A stretch of 64,000 nt of DNA from Brachionus manjavacas (lineage: Eukaryota > Rotifera > Eurotatoria > Ploima > Brachionidae). The translations under genes were made by a program, and so were the position numbers. The notes under the pieces were generated by a model, which did not search any database, was not told the origin of the DNA, and was given only the letters and a program-made list of their open reading frames with translations. Below, one piece after another: positions 1 through 10,754 of this stretch (position 1 is its first letter; every line of letters starts with the position of its first letter). The stretch spans positions 1,054,001-1,118,000 of the forward strand of contig JAHQIY010000006.1 in NCBI GenBank assembly GCA_019054805.1. Direction: 5' to 3'.

Positions 1-699
1 CTTCACAACCCCTCATTTTTCAGAGTTTATTGTTCTTTTAAAATAGACCATTTTAGTTCTCTAAAGCTAAGTTTTTTCTTTAAAAACCGTACAAAGTATT
101 AGAGAACTAGTTAACATTTTTCACACTGGAAATTTTTCAAATATTAAATCAATCATCTATTTGAATTAATTAAATTTTAAAATTTGAAAGCATAAATGCT
201 CTCAATCTAACAATCTTTCTTTTCAATCTTTTAAATCGATAAATTTTATTTCTCTAATGTACCGACTGTAATGACGTAATGACTTTTGAAAAAAAATATG
301 CAGTCGGATTTTAGAAAACATAGGCGCACTGCGAACAATCTTTTTTTCCAATTCAAAAAGTTGTAGTCTCTTAATAGAGAGAAAAAGTTTGTTTATTTTT
401 CGATATTTCTAAAATTTTTGACTAGTTTGGAAAGTTTAATTAAGATCATTTAATTTTTCTTAATTTTTGAAAATCTTATTTCATTTTTCACCATTTTTTT
501 TTCAATATGTAGCTTTTTTTTCTTAATTTTGCCTATGAGGCTTAAGTCAATAAAAAATGAAAATAATAAAATCAACAGTCCATCATTTCATTTAATGGAA
601 TAGATCATTTCTTCATTCAAGATCTTTTAGAGTAAATAAAAATGAACACTAACTGAATAATTATATTTTAATTGAAGCAGGCTCATTGATTAAAGTGCA
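1..699. other. AT-rich intergenic sequence
   Basis: No reading frame with coding character is seen on either strand. A short stretch near 531-560 (TATGAGGCTTAAGTC then AATAAA) resembles the 3' ends of LINE copies elsewhere in the window (compare 31502-31556), so part of this may be an old retrotransposon tail. Nothing else is supported. Confidence 0.5.
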
Positions 700-925
700 T
701 TTTATTTTAAAAAGCATTAAAAGACCTCATCTCGAATTTGCGGCAGCTGCTTGGAATCCATACCGAAGCACTGATATTGAAATTTTTGAGCGAGTACAAA
801 AAAAAATTCTCCAAATTAGCTCCGGAGCTCAAGTCTAAGCCGTATTTAGAAAGAATAGTCGCTCTCGGCTAGAGTTCTTTTGAAGACAGACGTAGATGAG
901 GACGCTTAATCCAGCTGTAGTGGTG
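700..925 (+). pseudogene. CR1-like reverse transcriptase C-terminal fragment (LINE family B type)
   Basis: The plus strand from 722 reads RPHLEFAAAAWNPY followed by an EIFERVQKKILQ-like segment. This is the conserved block downstream of the RT domain in CR1-group LINEs (compare RPLLEFAVPVWSP and LERIQRRATK in the copy at 62.3 kb). The frame is broken by a stop after about 35 codons, then shifts. The last recognisable block, near 890-922, reads RRR-stop-GRLIQL, equivalent to RRLRGDLIQ in intact copies. Only about 75 codons survive, and both ends are missing. It is a dead fragment of a 5'-truncated insertion. Confidence 0.75.
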
Positions 926-1195
926 GACGCGACACAACAAAAAGAAAGGATGCGTTTCATTTCAAATAAAAGAAAAATTTAATATTTTATTTTATAATTT
1001 ATTTTTACTCTTTTAAAAGATGTCTAACTTTTCAATCTTATTAATTATACAAAATGTTTAATGTAAAACGAGTCTTAAATGTTGATTAAAATAACTTTGA
1101 ATGATTCTTAAGATTTCACATTTAAATATTTGTTAAATTTTTAAATCCGATAATTTTAAAAGGAGAATATATATTTGTCTAAATAAAAATAATAA

Positions 1196-1565
1196 ACTAA
1201 ATTCTCATTTGAGAATTCCCTGGAAGAGTTGCTGTTCCTAGCGGCATTAGGTGTCTCCCCAGGAAATCCCCCTAAAATCTTAATTATACACCTCGGCATA
1301 ATCTAGGCCAGTTTGGGCCTTTGAAGGTCTAGTATTACACAGCTACACAAGATAAATCATGGATATGATAGAGTAGAGCTAATTCATGGATATCAGTTTC
1401 TTGCTTCAAATAAATTAGACACCCTTGCAGGTTAGGTACAAGACGAGGCAAACTATCTATTGTGAGACAACTTGCGAGAAATTGTGGAGTCCGCTCCAAC
1501 TTTTTTGCGGATCGTACAGCAGGTAACTGGAATGCATTAAACGTAAAATACAAATATATCTGCAT
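1196..1565 (-). other. GC-elevated island with a 76-codon minus-strand frame, unrecognised
   Basis: This block is clearly less AT-rich than its surroundings. It carries an open minus-strand frame over 1335-1565 (residues such as LPRLVPNLQGCLIYLKQ) and a GC-rich stretch at 1215-1330. Codon use looks protein-like, but I recognise no domain. The frame continues leftwards through stop codons (reading like GPNWPRLCRGV), so it may be the remnant of a longer transposon or host exon. I do not assign a function. Confidence 0.25.
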
Positions 1566-4500
1566 CAGAGTTGTTTAAAAGTCCCAAATTAAAGTCCAAG
1601 TCCTGACTTTTCTTAAAAAAAAAAAATCTCACGATCATGTTAAGCAATAAAAATGACTGGAAAAATGCTTTGGCTGTAGTTGAGAAAATGGCGAAAACTT
1701 TCGTGATCTTCCGTTCCGGAATAATTACTCTACATGGAAAAACAGGTACATTTATTTGAATAATTTTTAAAACCGGAGAAAAAATTGACTTTGGAATCTC
1801 GGAATGTCAAGTCATCAAGATTAAGACAATTTAATATTTTAAAATACTTAAAGAATTTTTCTAGTCTTGATATTCATCGTAAAAAATAATAAAAATAATA
1901 TAGATCTTGAAATTTTCTTGCATCATGCTACAGAACTAAAAAAGCTCAAAGATTGAAAAAGTCATTCAGATTATTCAGTTAAATCTAAAGGTAAAATCTG
2001 CAAAAGTCTGCAAAAAATTACTCACTTAAAATAGCATCATTTACGTGATGTGCACTCTGCAATACTCATTTTTATATTACAGAAACTACTTTTTTTATTT
2101 AACAAAGTTGATTAAATTCAAAAATGTATCTCTGCATTAATTCTATTAAAAATACTTTTTATACAAATTTTTTGTTCATCAATTTTAAGCTATTATTTTG
2201 CTGAAAGAAGGGCGACCGATCTTCTAACTGCAGTCCATATTGTCATTTATCAAATAAATAAATAAATATTAAGAAATAACAATTTATTTCATAATTAAAA
2301 TTTTATTTGATCATTTTGAGAATAAGCTTCAAAGTAGCTTCAACATTTAGATAAGCCCTTCCAACATTATGCACCGAGAGACCTTCAATAAAGTCACAGA
2401 TAAAATAAAATAAAAAAATGGTTTGAAATTAATAAACCCTAATTGCTTATTTCATTATTTTTACAGACACGAAATTTCATGATTTTTACTAACTCTTAGA
2501 CACTGTAATGTAAAACTATTTAATTAATCGGGGCAATAGATTTTCAGAGAACAATTTAAAAATTCAAAGTTTGTCTCAAAATTTAAGAAATTTTTCCGAA
2601 TCAGAAAACAAAGATTGAAATCTAAATAAATATTACATTAAAAAAAATAAATAAATTTTTACAAAAGCAATTTTTTTGGAGAAAAAAAATTTAACATTAA
2701 TGAAAGGAAATTAAATGAATTCAATTAAAAAAATTCCTAAGTCATTGACTTCACTAAAAATGACTCAAATTTTTGACCTACACAAAAATCTGCTTAACAC
2801 TACCTGCTGAAAGTTCAACAAAAAAATTAAAATATCTGAAATAAATTGTGATAAAACTTTTTTAAAAATTTCATATTTTAAAATTTTTAATTCTATCTAA
2901 AACCAAAATAGCACACTAGAGCTGAAAAAAAATCATGACAATAAAGATTTTCTAACACGCCATCACATTCAAATTTTGAAAAGCTTGAATATTTATGAGT
3001 TTGTTAACGACAGATCCTATCATTGTTTTTCACATGTACCAAAAGCTACATCCCGCAAACTTATTTTTTGTTGGGACAAAATCTTGGTAGCTCTTTACTT
3101 TTTCCTTAATTTTTCCCACTGTTAAAAATAGCTCAAATATTGATATAAACTATTATTTTTTATTTTGCCATTAAATAATATCTAATTACTTTAAACAACC
3201 CTAATGTGTTTGTAAATATAATCATAAAAATTGAGGAACAAATATTAAAAAATCTAATTACTTTATAATTTATATCTGTCATTTTGTTGAAACATAATTC
3301 ATCAATAATAATATTATTATTGCTTCCAATGGTGTTAATAGGCTTATGAGTATCGAATGTTCGATTACAAACATCAAAAATTACATTTTTGACATTAATG
3401 CTATTTAACATTGTTGCAGTATCTTAAATGTGATTTTTTTCATTTTCTAAAAAAAATAAATATTCTGATTTATTCTTATTAAAAAAAGTAATAATTTTGA
3501 ACAATTTGATTATTCAGTTTGTGAACTTAGATCTTTGACTGTTCAAATTTTGATTTTTTTTTCTAAATTTTTTTCTAAATTTTTTAGAAATTATGAGTTT
3601 AATGATGGTTGGATTGCGTTTCGTTACCGGATTATTTCGTTAAATTGTCTTATTATTGAAAAAAAATATTATGCTAATATTTTCTGCTACATTTTATGTA
3701 TCCATAAATACATTTTTAAATCTTATTAATGATGAATTCATTTAACTAAACAAGATAAGGGTTTTAATCTCGAGTGATTTGAAAGCTTTATTAACAAAAA
3801 AAACTAGAGAAATCCGCTAAAGAAAAATTTCATCTAAATTTAGACAAATTTAATTTAGAAAAAAATTGATTTTATTTGGATTTATTGGGAATATATTTTT
3901 TATCTTTAACGCTATTTAATTGATTTTCTTTGAATAATTTAATAGAGTTTTTGGCAATATAAAAAGGAACATTTATTTCCTCTAGGCCTTGAAAATGTTT
4001 AGTCTTTGACTTTATTTCGATTTTTTATCATTACTGGTTCACTAGGCTGATGACCGACAATAGTATATTTGATATCTTATGTTATCTTTATTATTCAAAC
4101 TATTGTTAACATAACTTCAAAAAATTTAAAAAAAATCAAATTATCTTTCAAAAATTTTATATATTTTTTCTATGTGAATTTTTATTTGATTATTTAAATT
4201 TTGTAAAATATCATTTTTAATCAATATGGACTAGAATTTGTATTTCTAACTTTGATCACCTTTTTTATCACTAAAATAAATTTACTTAAAAAAATTATTT
4301 AAAAATAAAAAATAAAAAATATTACTTTCTCAGCCCATTGATAAAATCAATTTTTTAATCTATGTTTTAACTCATTTTTTGGAAATTTTTTATTTCAAAA
4401 ATATGTTTATCAAGCAATCAAAATTAATTTAAAAAATTAAATTAATTTAAACGTATTTGCTCGATTTTTGTGACATATCAAAATAGTCAGGTATTTGGCA

Positions 4501-5293
4501 ATAATGACATTTTCGTATGTATCGAAAACTGGTTTTCATTTTGACCTTTTTCGATTATAGTGACATGTCACTATTTTTTACGCAACTTTGTAAAATAGTT
4601 AATTAAAATCAAAAAGTTTTGTTTGGAAAGATTTTTTTAATAAAAATAACAGAATTTATTTCTGCATTACATATGAAAAAATAATACCTCCATGTTGAAT
4701 ATATTATTTTACGCTTATTTTGTTGATGTTCATAATTACTTTTTGTTGAAAATAATTTTTTTACTTTCTTAAAAAATAAAATCGATTTATCAAAATTAAC
4801 TTTTTTAGCTAACTCTAGTTTATTGTATCTTGAGTTAATGTAAACTAGATTCATTAAATTTTTCTTGCATTGTGTCTTTAGATCAATGTCTAAGCATATT
4901 CTCTAAATTCAAAAGAAAATATATCGAAAACCCTGTCCTTAATATGTGAATGAGCTTTATCTTGCCATTTATACTTTCTAACGATTTATACTTTCAGTTG
5001 ATGGAAGCTTTTTAAATTCTTGAATTCAGTATGCAAATCAACAACTTTTCAGATTATATTTAACTATTTTATTCAATTTTATTACAATTTTTTTTAGACT
5101 CAAAACTAAATATTGAATAATATAATTAATTATTTTCAACAAAAATAAATTAAAATAAACACTTACTAATTAATTTCAACTTGATAAGTATATTTTTTTT
5201 GTCCAAAATGGAATTTTTATTTTTTCAACCAGAAATAATTAGTCTCATCAGAAAGTAATTATTTTTGAAGAAAAAGTAATTAACAGTGATTAC
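1566..5293. other. 3.7 kb AT-rich region without a supported gene
   Basis: Long A/T runs and several short open frames occur here (for example 3160-3411 minus and 3535-3729 plus), but their composition is that of the background (Ile/Phe/Asn/Lys/Tyr only). They show no motif and no splice context. Near 2205-2275 a short TAAATAAATAAATA tail suggests a LINE 3' end. Nothing else is called. Confidence 0.5.
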
Positions 5294-5961
5294 ATATTCA
5301 TACTTATAGCCGGTATAGCCGAATGGTATTAAGTTTGGAATAAATGAAAGGGACAAAGTATTCTTCTTGGTTTCTTCTTTATTTTATCTAAATAAATAAA
5401 TCTATGGAAGCGGCCGTTCTAGACCGTGGTTAAGTAAAGTTAAAATAGAAAGTGGTAAAAAGAAGATCTTTAAGCCTAGAAAACAAAAACAAGTAAACAA
5501 GCGATCAGCTTAATTCTCTCTTCTCCGCATTTCTTTGTAACTTATAGATGATAAATATAAAATCAAAGTGTAGCAAATAAAAAATTGCTTATTTGCTGGT
5601 GACACCACAGCCACAATTGGTAAGCCGAAAGTTGGGTGTCATATCCAACTTGTTGCTACACATTAAATGGTTTGCGTGTTAGTCATGCAAGCAGAGGATC
5701 GAGGGTTCAAAACCCACTGAGGGTGAAAAAATCTTCAAAATATCTCTGCAATACAGGGCGAATGTTTAAACCTATTTCATCATCAAAAATAGAGGGACCA
5801 GTTTGGACTGGGTAATAATTGCGGTGTAGATGATCAACTCGATGCAGTAGCCTCTGTGTCAGATCGTAGCCGTTGCTCAAAAAGGTATTTGTAAAGGAGA
5901 TGAGCGCCTCCCCATTATCCACTAGGGACAATTATTTATTTATTTTTTAAATATTCATACT
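5294..5961 (+). mobile_element. tRNA-derived SINE with 11-bp target-site duplication, interrupted by a later insertion
   Basis: The 11-bp direct repeat ATATTCATACT at 5294-5304 and 5951-5961 brackets the element. The head has a textbook pol III A box (TAGCCGAATGG at 5316-5326). After an intervening insertion it continues with an anticodon-arm-like hairpin (TGCGT/ATGCA around GTTAGTC) and a B box (GGTTCAAAACC, about 5704-5714). Removing the insertion at 5328-5671 gives one continuous tRNA-like head followed by a body of about 230 bp ending in ATTATTTATTTATTTTTT. The net SINE is about 302 bp. The minus-strand frame at 5707-5931 inside it is taken as incidental. The TSD and promoter boxes are directly visible; the tRNA of origin is not resolved (the anticodon loop would read TAG). 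Confidence 0.8.
5328..5671. mobile_element. 344-bp insertion inside the SINE head, flanked by AATGGT repeats
   Basis: The tRNA head of the SINE is split between A box and B box. AATGGT ends the left half (5322-5327) and is repeated at the end of the insert (5666-5671), immediately before the head resumes with TTGCGTGTTAG. A six-base duplication of this kind fits an LTR-type or cut-and-paste insertion. Read on the minus strand, the insert begins close to TGTGTAGCAACAAG and contains AATAAAGAAG near its far end, so a solo LTR is one possibility. No protein-coding frame was recognised and no terminal inverted repeats are evident. Confidence 0.6.
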
Positions 5962-6246
5962 ACATTTCAACAAAACTAAAAATTCAAATTCAGTTTATAT
6001 AAACACTAAATCCATAGATATTTTCTGAAACGAGTGAGTTTGTCCTCAAGAACACAATTTTTATGTTTGATTAGTTCAGATTTCAAAGTTCGCTCAAGAT
6101 AGTAAAAGGTTTTAGGTGCGCGGGATTTGTTTTTTTGAAAAAACCTTGCTTCGGAACAACTTTGGGAGATCATCTCTCGAAAAATAAATATCTATCTATT
6201 TGATTATTAATTTTAGAACAATACAAAGTTCAGTAAATTTTGGGGT

Positions 6247-6995
6247 ATTATTTTCGACTGTTATTTTTTCATTGTATCTAATTCTTTTTTTAATGTATCT
6301 AAATAATAAGCTATCTAAATAAAGTATCTAATTTTTTTTTTGTATCTATTACAAAAAGGAAGAAAAATTAAGAAAAAGAAAAAAAAATAAATCTTTTTTT
6401 GTTCTTTTGTTTTGAGGTTGATCTGGAATTGATTTTGGCTTAATTTTTGATCCAGTGGGTCTCCCTCTTTTCTTTGTTGGAATCTCAAAGTGAGCTGAAT
6501 TTTTATTAAAGTTGTTATCAACTTCAACTTCATTTTGGATTTCCATTTCTGCTTCTTAAGCCTCAATTTCTTCCATCACATCAACTTGACACAAAATTGA
6601 ATTTACAAGAGCCTCTGGTAATTTCTTTTGATTTCGCACGTAATCTCTTACTTGTAACTCGGTTGGTTGAATCATTAAAGCTTTTTTTGTTGTTACTGGT
6701 TTACCGCGTTTCCTATTTTCACCCAAAGGAACATCTTTTGCGTTTCTATGCCATTCAAATCCTCGATAACGACAAGCAAGAACCAAAATGTGTTTGCAAA
6801 TATTATTTTTTCTCCAATATGGGCATGAGCATTCACTTTGAGACCATTCTAAATGAATAGTAGTCATCCAGATTTTGTCAATTAGATATTAAATTGAATT
6901 ATTTTATTAGATACAATAAAAAAAAATTAGATATTAAAATTAGATACATAAATAAAAAAAATTAGATAGCTTTGAAAATATAAGCCATTATTTTC
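6247..6995 (-). mobile_element. Small Mutator-like (MULE-type) element with 9-bp TSD
   Basis: ATTATTTTC occurs at 6247-6255 and again at 6987-6995, as expected for the 9-bp target duplication of Mutator-like elements. Just inside lie imperfect inverted ends (GACTGTTATTTTTTC at the left; GGCTTATATTTTC on the opposite strand at the right), followed by inward-facing arrays of GTATCTAAT motifs (about 6274-6347 and 6883-6970). The body holds a SWIM zinc-finger C-terminal remnant, the domain that follows the DDE core in MULE transposases. The element is about 731 bp, too short to encode a full transposase, so it is an internally deleted derivative. Confidence 0.65.
6349..6867 (-). pseudogene. SWIM zinc-finger transposase C-terminal remnant with RGRP motif
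   Basis: The first 103 codons (6867-6556) contain the SWIM signature CxCx(n)CxH as CSCPYW...ICKH, followed by CRYRGFEWHR and VPLGENRKRGKP. A single in-frame TAA (6556-6558) is followed directly, without frame change, by EAEMEIQNEVEVDNNF and then KKRGRPTGSK, an AT-hook-like basic motif typical of this tail. The catalytic DDE part is absent; a stop occurs upstream of the first ATG. SWIM domains follow the catalytic core in MULE transposases, where they are thought to bind DNA or protein. The nonsense codon and the lack of a core make this non-functional. A domesticated SWIM protein is possible but less likely given the flanking inverted repeats. Confidence 0.7.
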
Positions 6996-8015
6996 AACAA
7001 AAGAATTAGAAAACAAAAACAAATCAGTATATTTTGCAATAGTATTAAACTCGTCTCTGATTTTTTTTGATCAAAGACTAATTTACGACAATCAAGATTC
7101 ATAGCTTTAGAAAATGAATGTCCAAAGACAAATATGAAATTCTGGAACTCGGAAATATAAAAATTTCAAATGAATCGTTCAAATTTTTTCTCTTTTCGCA
7201 CGGCTCTGATTCGACTAAATTTTAATCTGAAAAATTGATAAGCGCGTCGAAAAAATATTGACGAACCGGTTGATTATTAAGTAAAAATGTTTTGTTAATG
7301 TGAATTTGATTCTTATGATTACTATGAAAAATTTTGAAAATAATTCACTAGCTTGTTCATTTTTTGACTGATCCAGCTTGATTGTTAGATTCACAAAATA
7401 GATTCTCTTTAAAAATCTTCAAGAGGATTTTCGATAAGGATCTTCCTCTTTCTCTTTCAACCTATTTTGTCGTCATTCTGTTCAAAGTCGAATTACATCT
7501 GACTTGTACCGTATAGTTCCATAAAATGTCAAAATATTGTTCAAAAGTAAAAATCTGCTTACTGTGATGTTCTTGTAATGTAACAAAAACTTGATCTTTT
7601 TTTTTGGTTTTTTGTTAATTGCTTTTGCTCTGCGATTTGAATACGCTCTTTTGCATGGAATTCGCTGTGAACTTGACACGCCGACTTTTTATCAAATTGA
7701 TAAATGTGAAACATCATTTGATTTTGCTGATGAAATCGCCGATAATTTTTAATGACAACCTTCGAGGTGGTTATTTGTTCGTGCACCATTGTTGTCAAAA
7801 TGATTTCATGAAAATCCACACATTCCTTGTAACCTACTATTGACGTAATACTTAATAAATTTTAATCACTTTCAAGAATGTCTGGTACTGTGTTCAAAAT
7901 AATGTTCCAGCCAGTTTCGACATCTTTGAGTAGGTTAAGTGCTAAAGCGCTCAATTTTTGTATGCATTGTTTAAAATTGTAATCAGTGATGGTTAGAATT
8001 TATTAAAAAATGAGA
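6996..8015. other. Intergenic region with unrecognised short frames
   Basis: The only frame of note is on the minus strand, 7559-7819 (86 codons; Gln/His/Lys-rich, includes FHQQNQMMFHIYQFDKKSA). Its codons look less biased than the background, but no domain or splice structure supports it. It may be a worn transposon exon. Nothing else is evident. Confidence 0.3.
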
Positions 8016-8565
8016 GAAAATCTAATTTCAAGCCCTTTTGGAAAAAATAAATAGATTCGGAACATAAAAAGGATCAAATTTGTCCCAACTTTGATTTCTA
8101 ATTATAGGGAACCAAACACAGACGAAGAAAAAGGAAATTATTTTGGGTAATTATTTAAAAATAAATAAATAGCGCTCTCTTAACGAACCAATTACCATGA
8201 ATGAATTAATTTAGGTCCTAAAAAAGCTGAGAGATGATGTAATATCAGCACCCGATCAAATCCATATTTTACCTAAAAATACTTTAAAAGAAATAATTTA
8301 TCTTTTTAATCTTACTCTTGAACATGGCACGATACCACTTGAAAAACTGAAAATATAGCTACGATACCTAAGAAATTATCTCAATTACAAAATCCATCAA
8401 ATTATAAAATAATTATTATAACAAGCTGTCTTAGAAAGGTGCTTGAAAGCATACTTTACCTTAAAATACAAAGTTTTTTAGAGCATAAGTCTTTACTAAT
8501 TCAAGGAAATACAGACCTTTTTATTTATAACAAGAACTTAAATATTTCGTATCGCAGCTTACCTC
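8016..8565 (+). pseudogene. LINE family A reverse transcriptase remnant (decayed)
   Basis: Despite many stops and frame shifts, the plus strand lines up block by block with the copies at 27.3 kb and 48.1 kb. From about 8022 it reads KPFWKKINRFGT, then LNEPITMNELI, APDQIHILPKN, NLTLEHGTIP and SNYK-like and LRKVLES-like segments. It covers the inter-domain region and the N-terminal part of the RT domain only. The palm motifs (FADD) are missing. It is the most diverged family-A copy in the window and so probably the oldest. Confidence 0.7.
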
Positions 8566-8669
8566 AGATAAAATAAAAATTATATCAAATAAGATAAAAC
8601 CAACTTAAAAATAAAATTGCTTTATAGAATAAATAGAATTATCACTAATTTGCTACAACATTTAATTTT

Positions 8670-8822
8670 AAAGAATATTACAACGAACCGATATTTTGTA
8701 ATGATGATTTAATAGATGGATACAATTGGAACAAAAAAGATAAGCGCATGGTTCACTATCGAGACCACTATTATATCAAGTCCGATGATAAAGTGGAAAA
8801 ACCAAACAAAGAAATGGTGTAA
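8670..8822 (+). other. Short coding-like frame, unrecognised
   Basis: About 50 codons reading KEYYNEPIFCNDDLIDGY, then WNKKDKRMVHYRDHYYI and VEKPNKEMV before a stop. The Tyr/Asp/Trp-rich composition is unlike random AT-rich translation and suggests a protein-coding remnant. It sits between two decayed mobile elements. There is no start context and no recognised family. Confidence 0.25.
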
Positions 8823-9129
8823 CAAAACATCCAAAATATCAGCGATCAAAATTGGCAAGAATTTGAGAGCTGATCTACTGTGTGAACATATTTAGAATAG
8901 TGGCATTAAACGACACAAAATAAATCAAGTCGGCATTAGTTTTTTTTTATCTATTTTTTTTTGTACTTTTTTATTAAATTTTAATCTTATTCTGAATTAT
9001 ATAAGTTATATAATTATTTTGTTTTTAATAATAAAACAAAAATAATCTAAATGTTTCAATTTTTTTATTTTCAATTTTGCTTGGCGTTAGGAAAAATGTA
9101 GTTGACTCTTTAAAAAAACATAAATTGAT

Positions 9130-9340
9130 CAATATTCAAAGGTGACTTGGCTTTTAGTGGTCGACCACGTCTTTTTTTTTAACTTGAGTTTCTTTAGTAT
9201 TACTTAGTTCAAAATTAGCTTTACGTTTTGTTGGGCAACTTCCTCTTTTTGTCGGTTCAGCAGCTTCTGAATTTTGAACGAACTCATAAACTTGATCAAC
9301 TGCAGTAACTTGAGTCATTTCAGATATTTGAGCCACTTTA
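9130..9340 (-). pseudogene. Second SWIM/MULE-type transposase tail remnant (RGRP motifs)
   Basis: The minus strand from 9336 contains VDQVYEFVQNSEAAEPTKRG, then CPTKRKANFELSNTKETQVK. A one-base frame change in an A-run then yields RRGRPLKAKSPL (about 9175-9135). Tandem K-R-G-R-P motifs spaced by acidic or polar linkers are the same architecture as the tails at 6.4 kb and 41.6 kb. No SWIM finger or catalytic domain is present. The frameshift shows it is dead. Confidence 0.55.
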
Positions 9341-9463
9341 GATACTTAAGCTTCTATGATAAGTTTTGATGAAAGGTCTTTTCATAACATTTTATTCAAA
9401 ATGCGATGGTTTTATTTTTTAAGCATCAAACCCCTCTTCTTTGGGGCAATAATTATTAAATTT

Positions 9464-10612
9464 GGTCTAATGTTTGGCATGTTGAAGTTTATGATCAAAA
9501 ATTTAAATCAAATTGCTCATTTTATATTTAATAATAAGTTTCCTGAAGATTTAGGTAGAATTTTATAAAATTCTTGATGTAACATTGATTAACATAGTTT
9601 GTTACATTAAAATTTCAAAAAAAAAAATTTAAATTAATTGTTTGTTCAAAATTAACTAAAATGATCGATTATTTTTAATTTTTTAGTAAAGTTAATAATG
9701 CAAATAAATAAATTTTTTTCTTTATACATTCACTTTATTTTCGATAAATTTCAATATTGTATTTTTCAAGTTTTATTTTTTAATTTCAATCTAAAGTTGC
9801 AAAAATTACGGACTTGGGAATCAAAATCCGCCACTAGTTTTATTTTTCTTTTATTTGGATCTCCAAATCATTTTCACGCATAAAAGACGGACTTGGGAAT
9901 CCAAATCCACCACAAATTCTTTATATTTTTGATTAGGATTGCCAATTCATTTAAGACTTGCCTTATAACGGTTTTGAAAGGTCGCTTGGTTGATTTACCG
10001 GTCGATACGATTCTAAATTTTAATTCGTTCGTTTGTTTTATAATTAAGGACTCTTGATTGTACGGTTTGTGTGGTCATTAATGCTTTGAATGAAAGGTTC
10101 GTTCGGTTTTGTACGGGTGTAAATTTTATTGAACGTTTCGAAGGATCGGTATGGGCGTTCGTTTAGGACCATCAGTTAGATGGGGCAGTTTGAAATCGAA
10201 TTGGTTCTGCTATTTTGGACTGAGTGTAGATAAATAGAAGGCTTCTGCCAGTAATGTAAGACGGTCGGTTTGAATGGACTGATCTTCAGGTCCAATTAGA
10301 TCCTTTTTTCGGAGTTTTAACTAGAAAATTAATCAAAATATTACATATTATTTGGTTTTATAATTTTATTATCTTTGAGAAGTTAATTTTTTTGTCTTTA
10401 AAATTTGTATAACTTTTTTTAATTCTAAAAATCGATTATTAATCCATTTATTTTTTGATCAAAACAAATTAATTTTTTAAGAATGTAGCATAACATGTTA
10501 AATCATTACCAAAAAAAAAAAATCATTCTGTTAATTTTAGAAATTTTTATACTTAATTTATATTTGAGCATTTGATCATTTGATCATAAACTTCAACATG
10601 CCTAATGTTTAA
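9464..10612. repeat. Pair of inverted repeats GGCATGTTGAAGTTTATGAT about 1.1 kb apart
   Basis: The left arm at about 9477-9501 (GGCATGTTGAAGTTTATGAT then CAAA) is repeated in inverted orientation at about 10575-10600 (TTTGATCATAAACTTCAACA then TGCC). Weaker similarity flanks both. A related core pair (TTGAAGTT[C/T]ATGATCA) flanks 17.02-17.48 kb. The arrangement suggests terminal inverted repeats of a non-autonomous DNA transposon family. The interior has no recognised gene. Confidence 0.5.
9808..9960. repeat. Tandem duplication of a 79-bp unit
   Basis: ACGGACTTGGGAATC[A/C]AAATCC starts at 9808 and again at 9887. The following 50 bases (GCC/ACC ACNA..., TTATTTGGATCTCCAAATCA versus TTAGGATTGCCAATTCA) stay alignable. 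Two copies are seen. They lie inside the interval bounded by the 9.47/10.6 kb inverted repeats. Confidence 0.6.
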
Positions 10613-10754
10613 TAAAATAGAGGCAGACTGTTGATATCGTCCTTTTTAAGAAACAGGACAATTTAGAAAATTATTTATAAAAAATCTAAATTAGAATTTT
10701 TTTATTTATATTACAAAAATCATAAACAGGCTTGAATTAATTTAAGAAAAAAAA

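Noticed and set aside
3160-3411. 83-codon minus-strand frame in the AT-rich left region
   Set aside because: Ile/Asn/Phe-rich throughout, no motif, no splice or start context; expected by chance in low-stop AT-rich stretches.
5296-5730. Functional split tRNA gene (tRNA halves separated by 344 bp)
   Set aside because: The 11-bp TSD, a 230-bp non-tRNA body and an A/T tail show a SINE; the acceptor stem pairs poorly and the gap is far too long for a tRNA intron.
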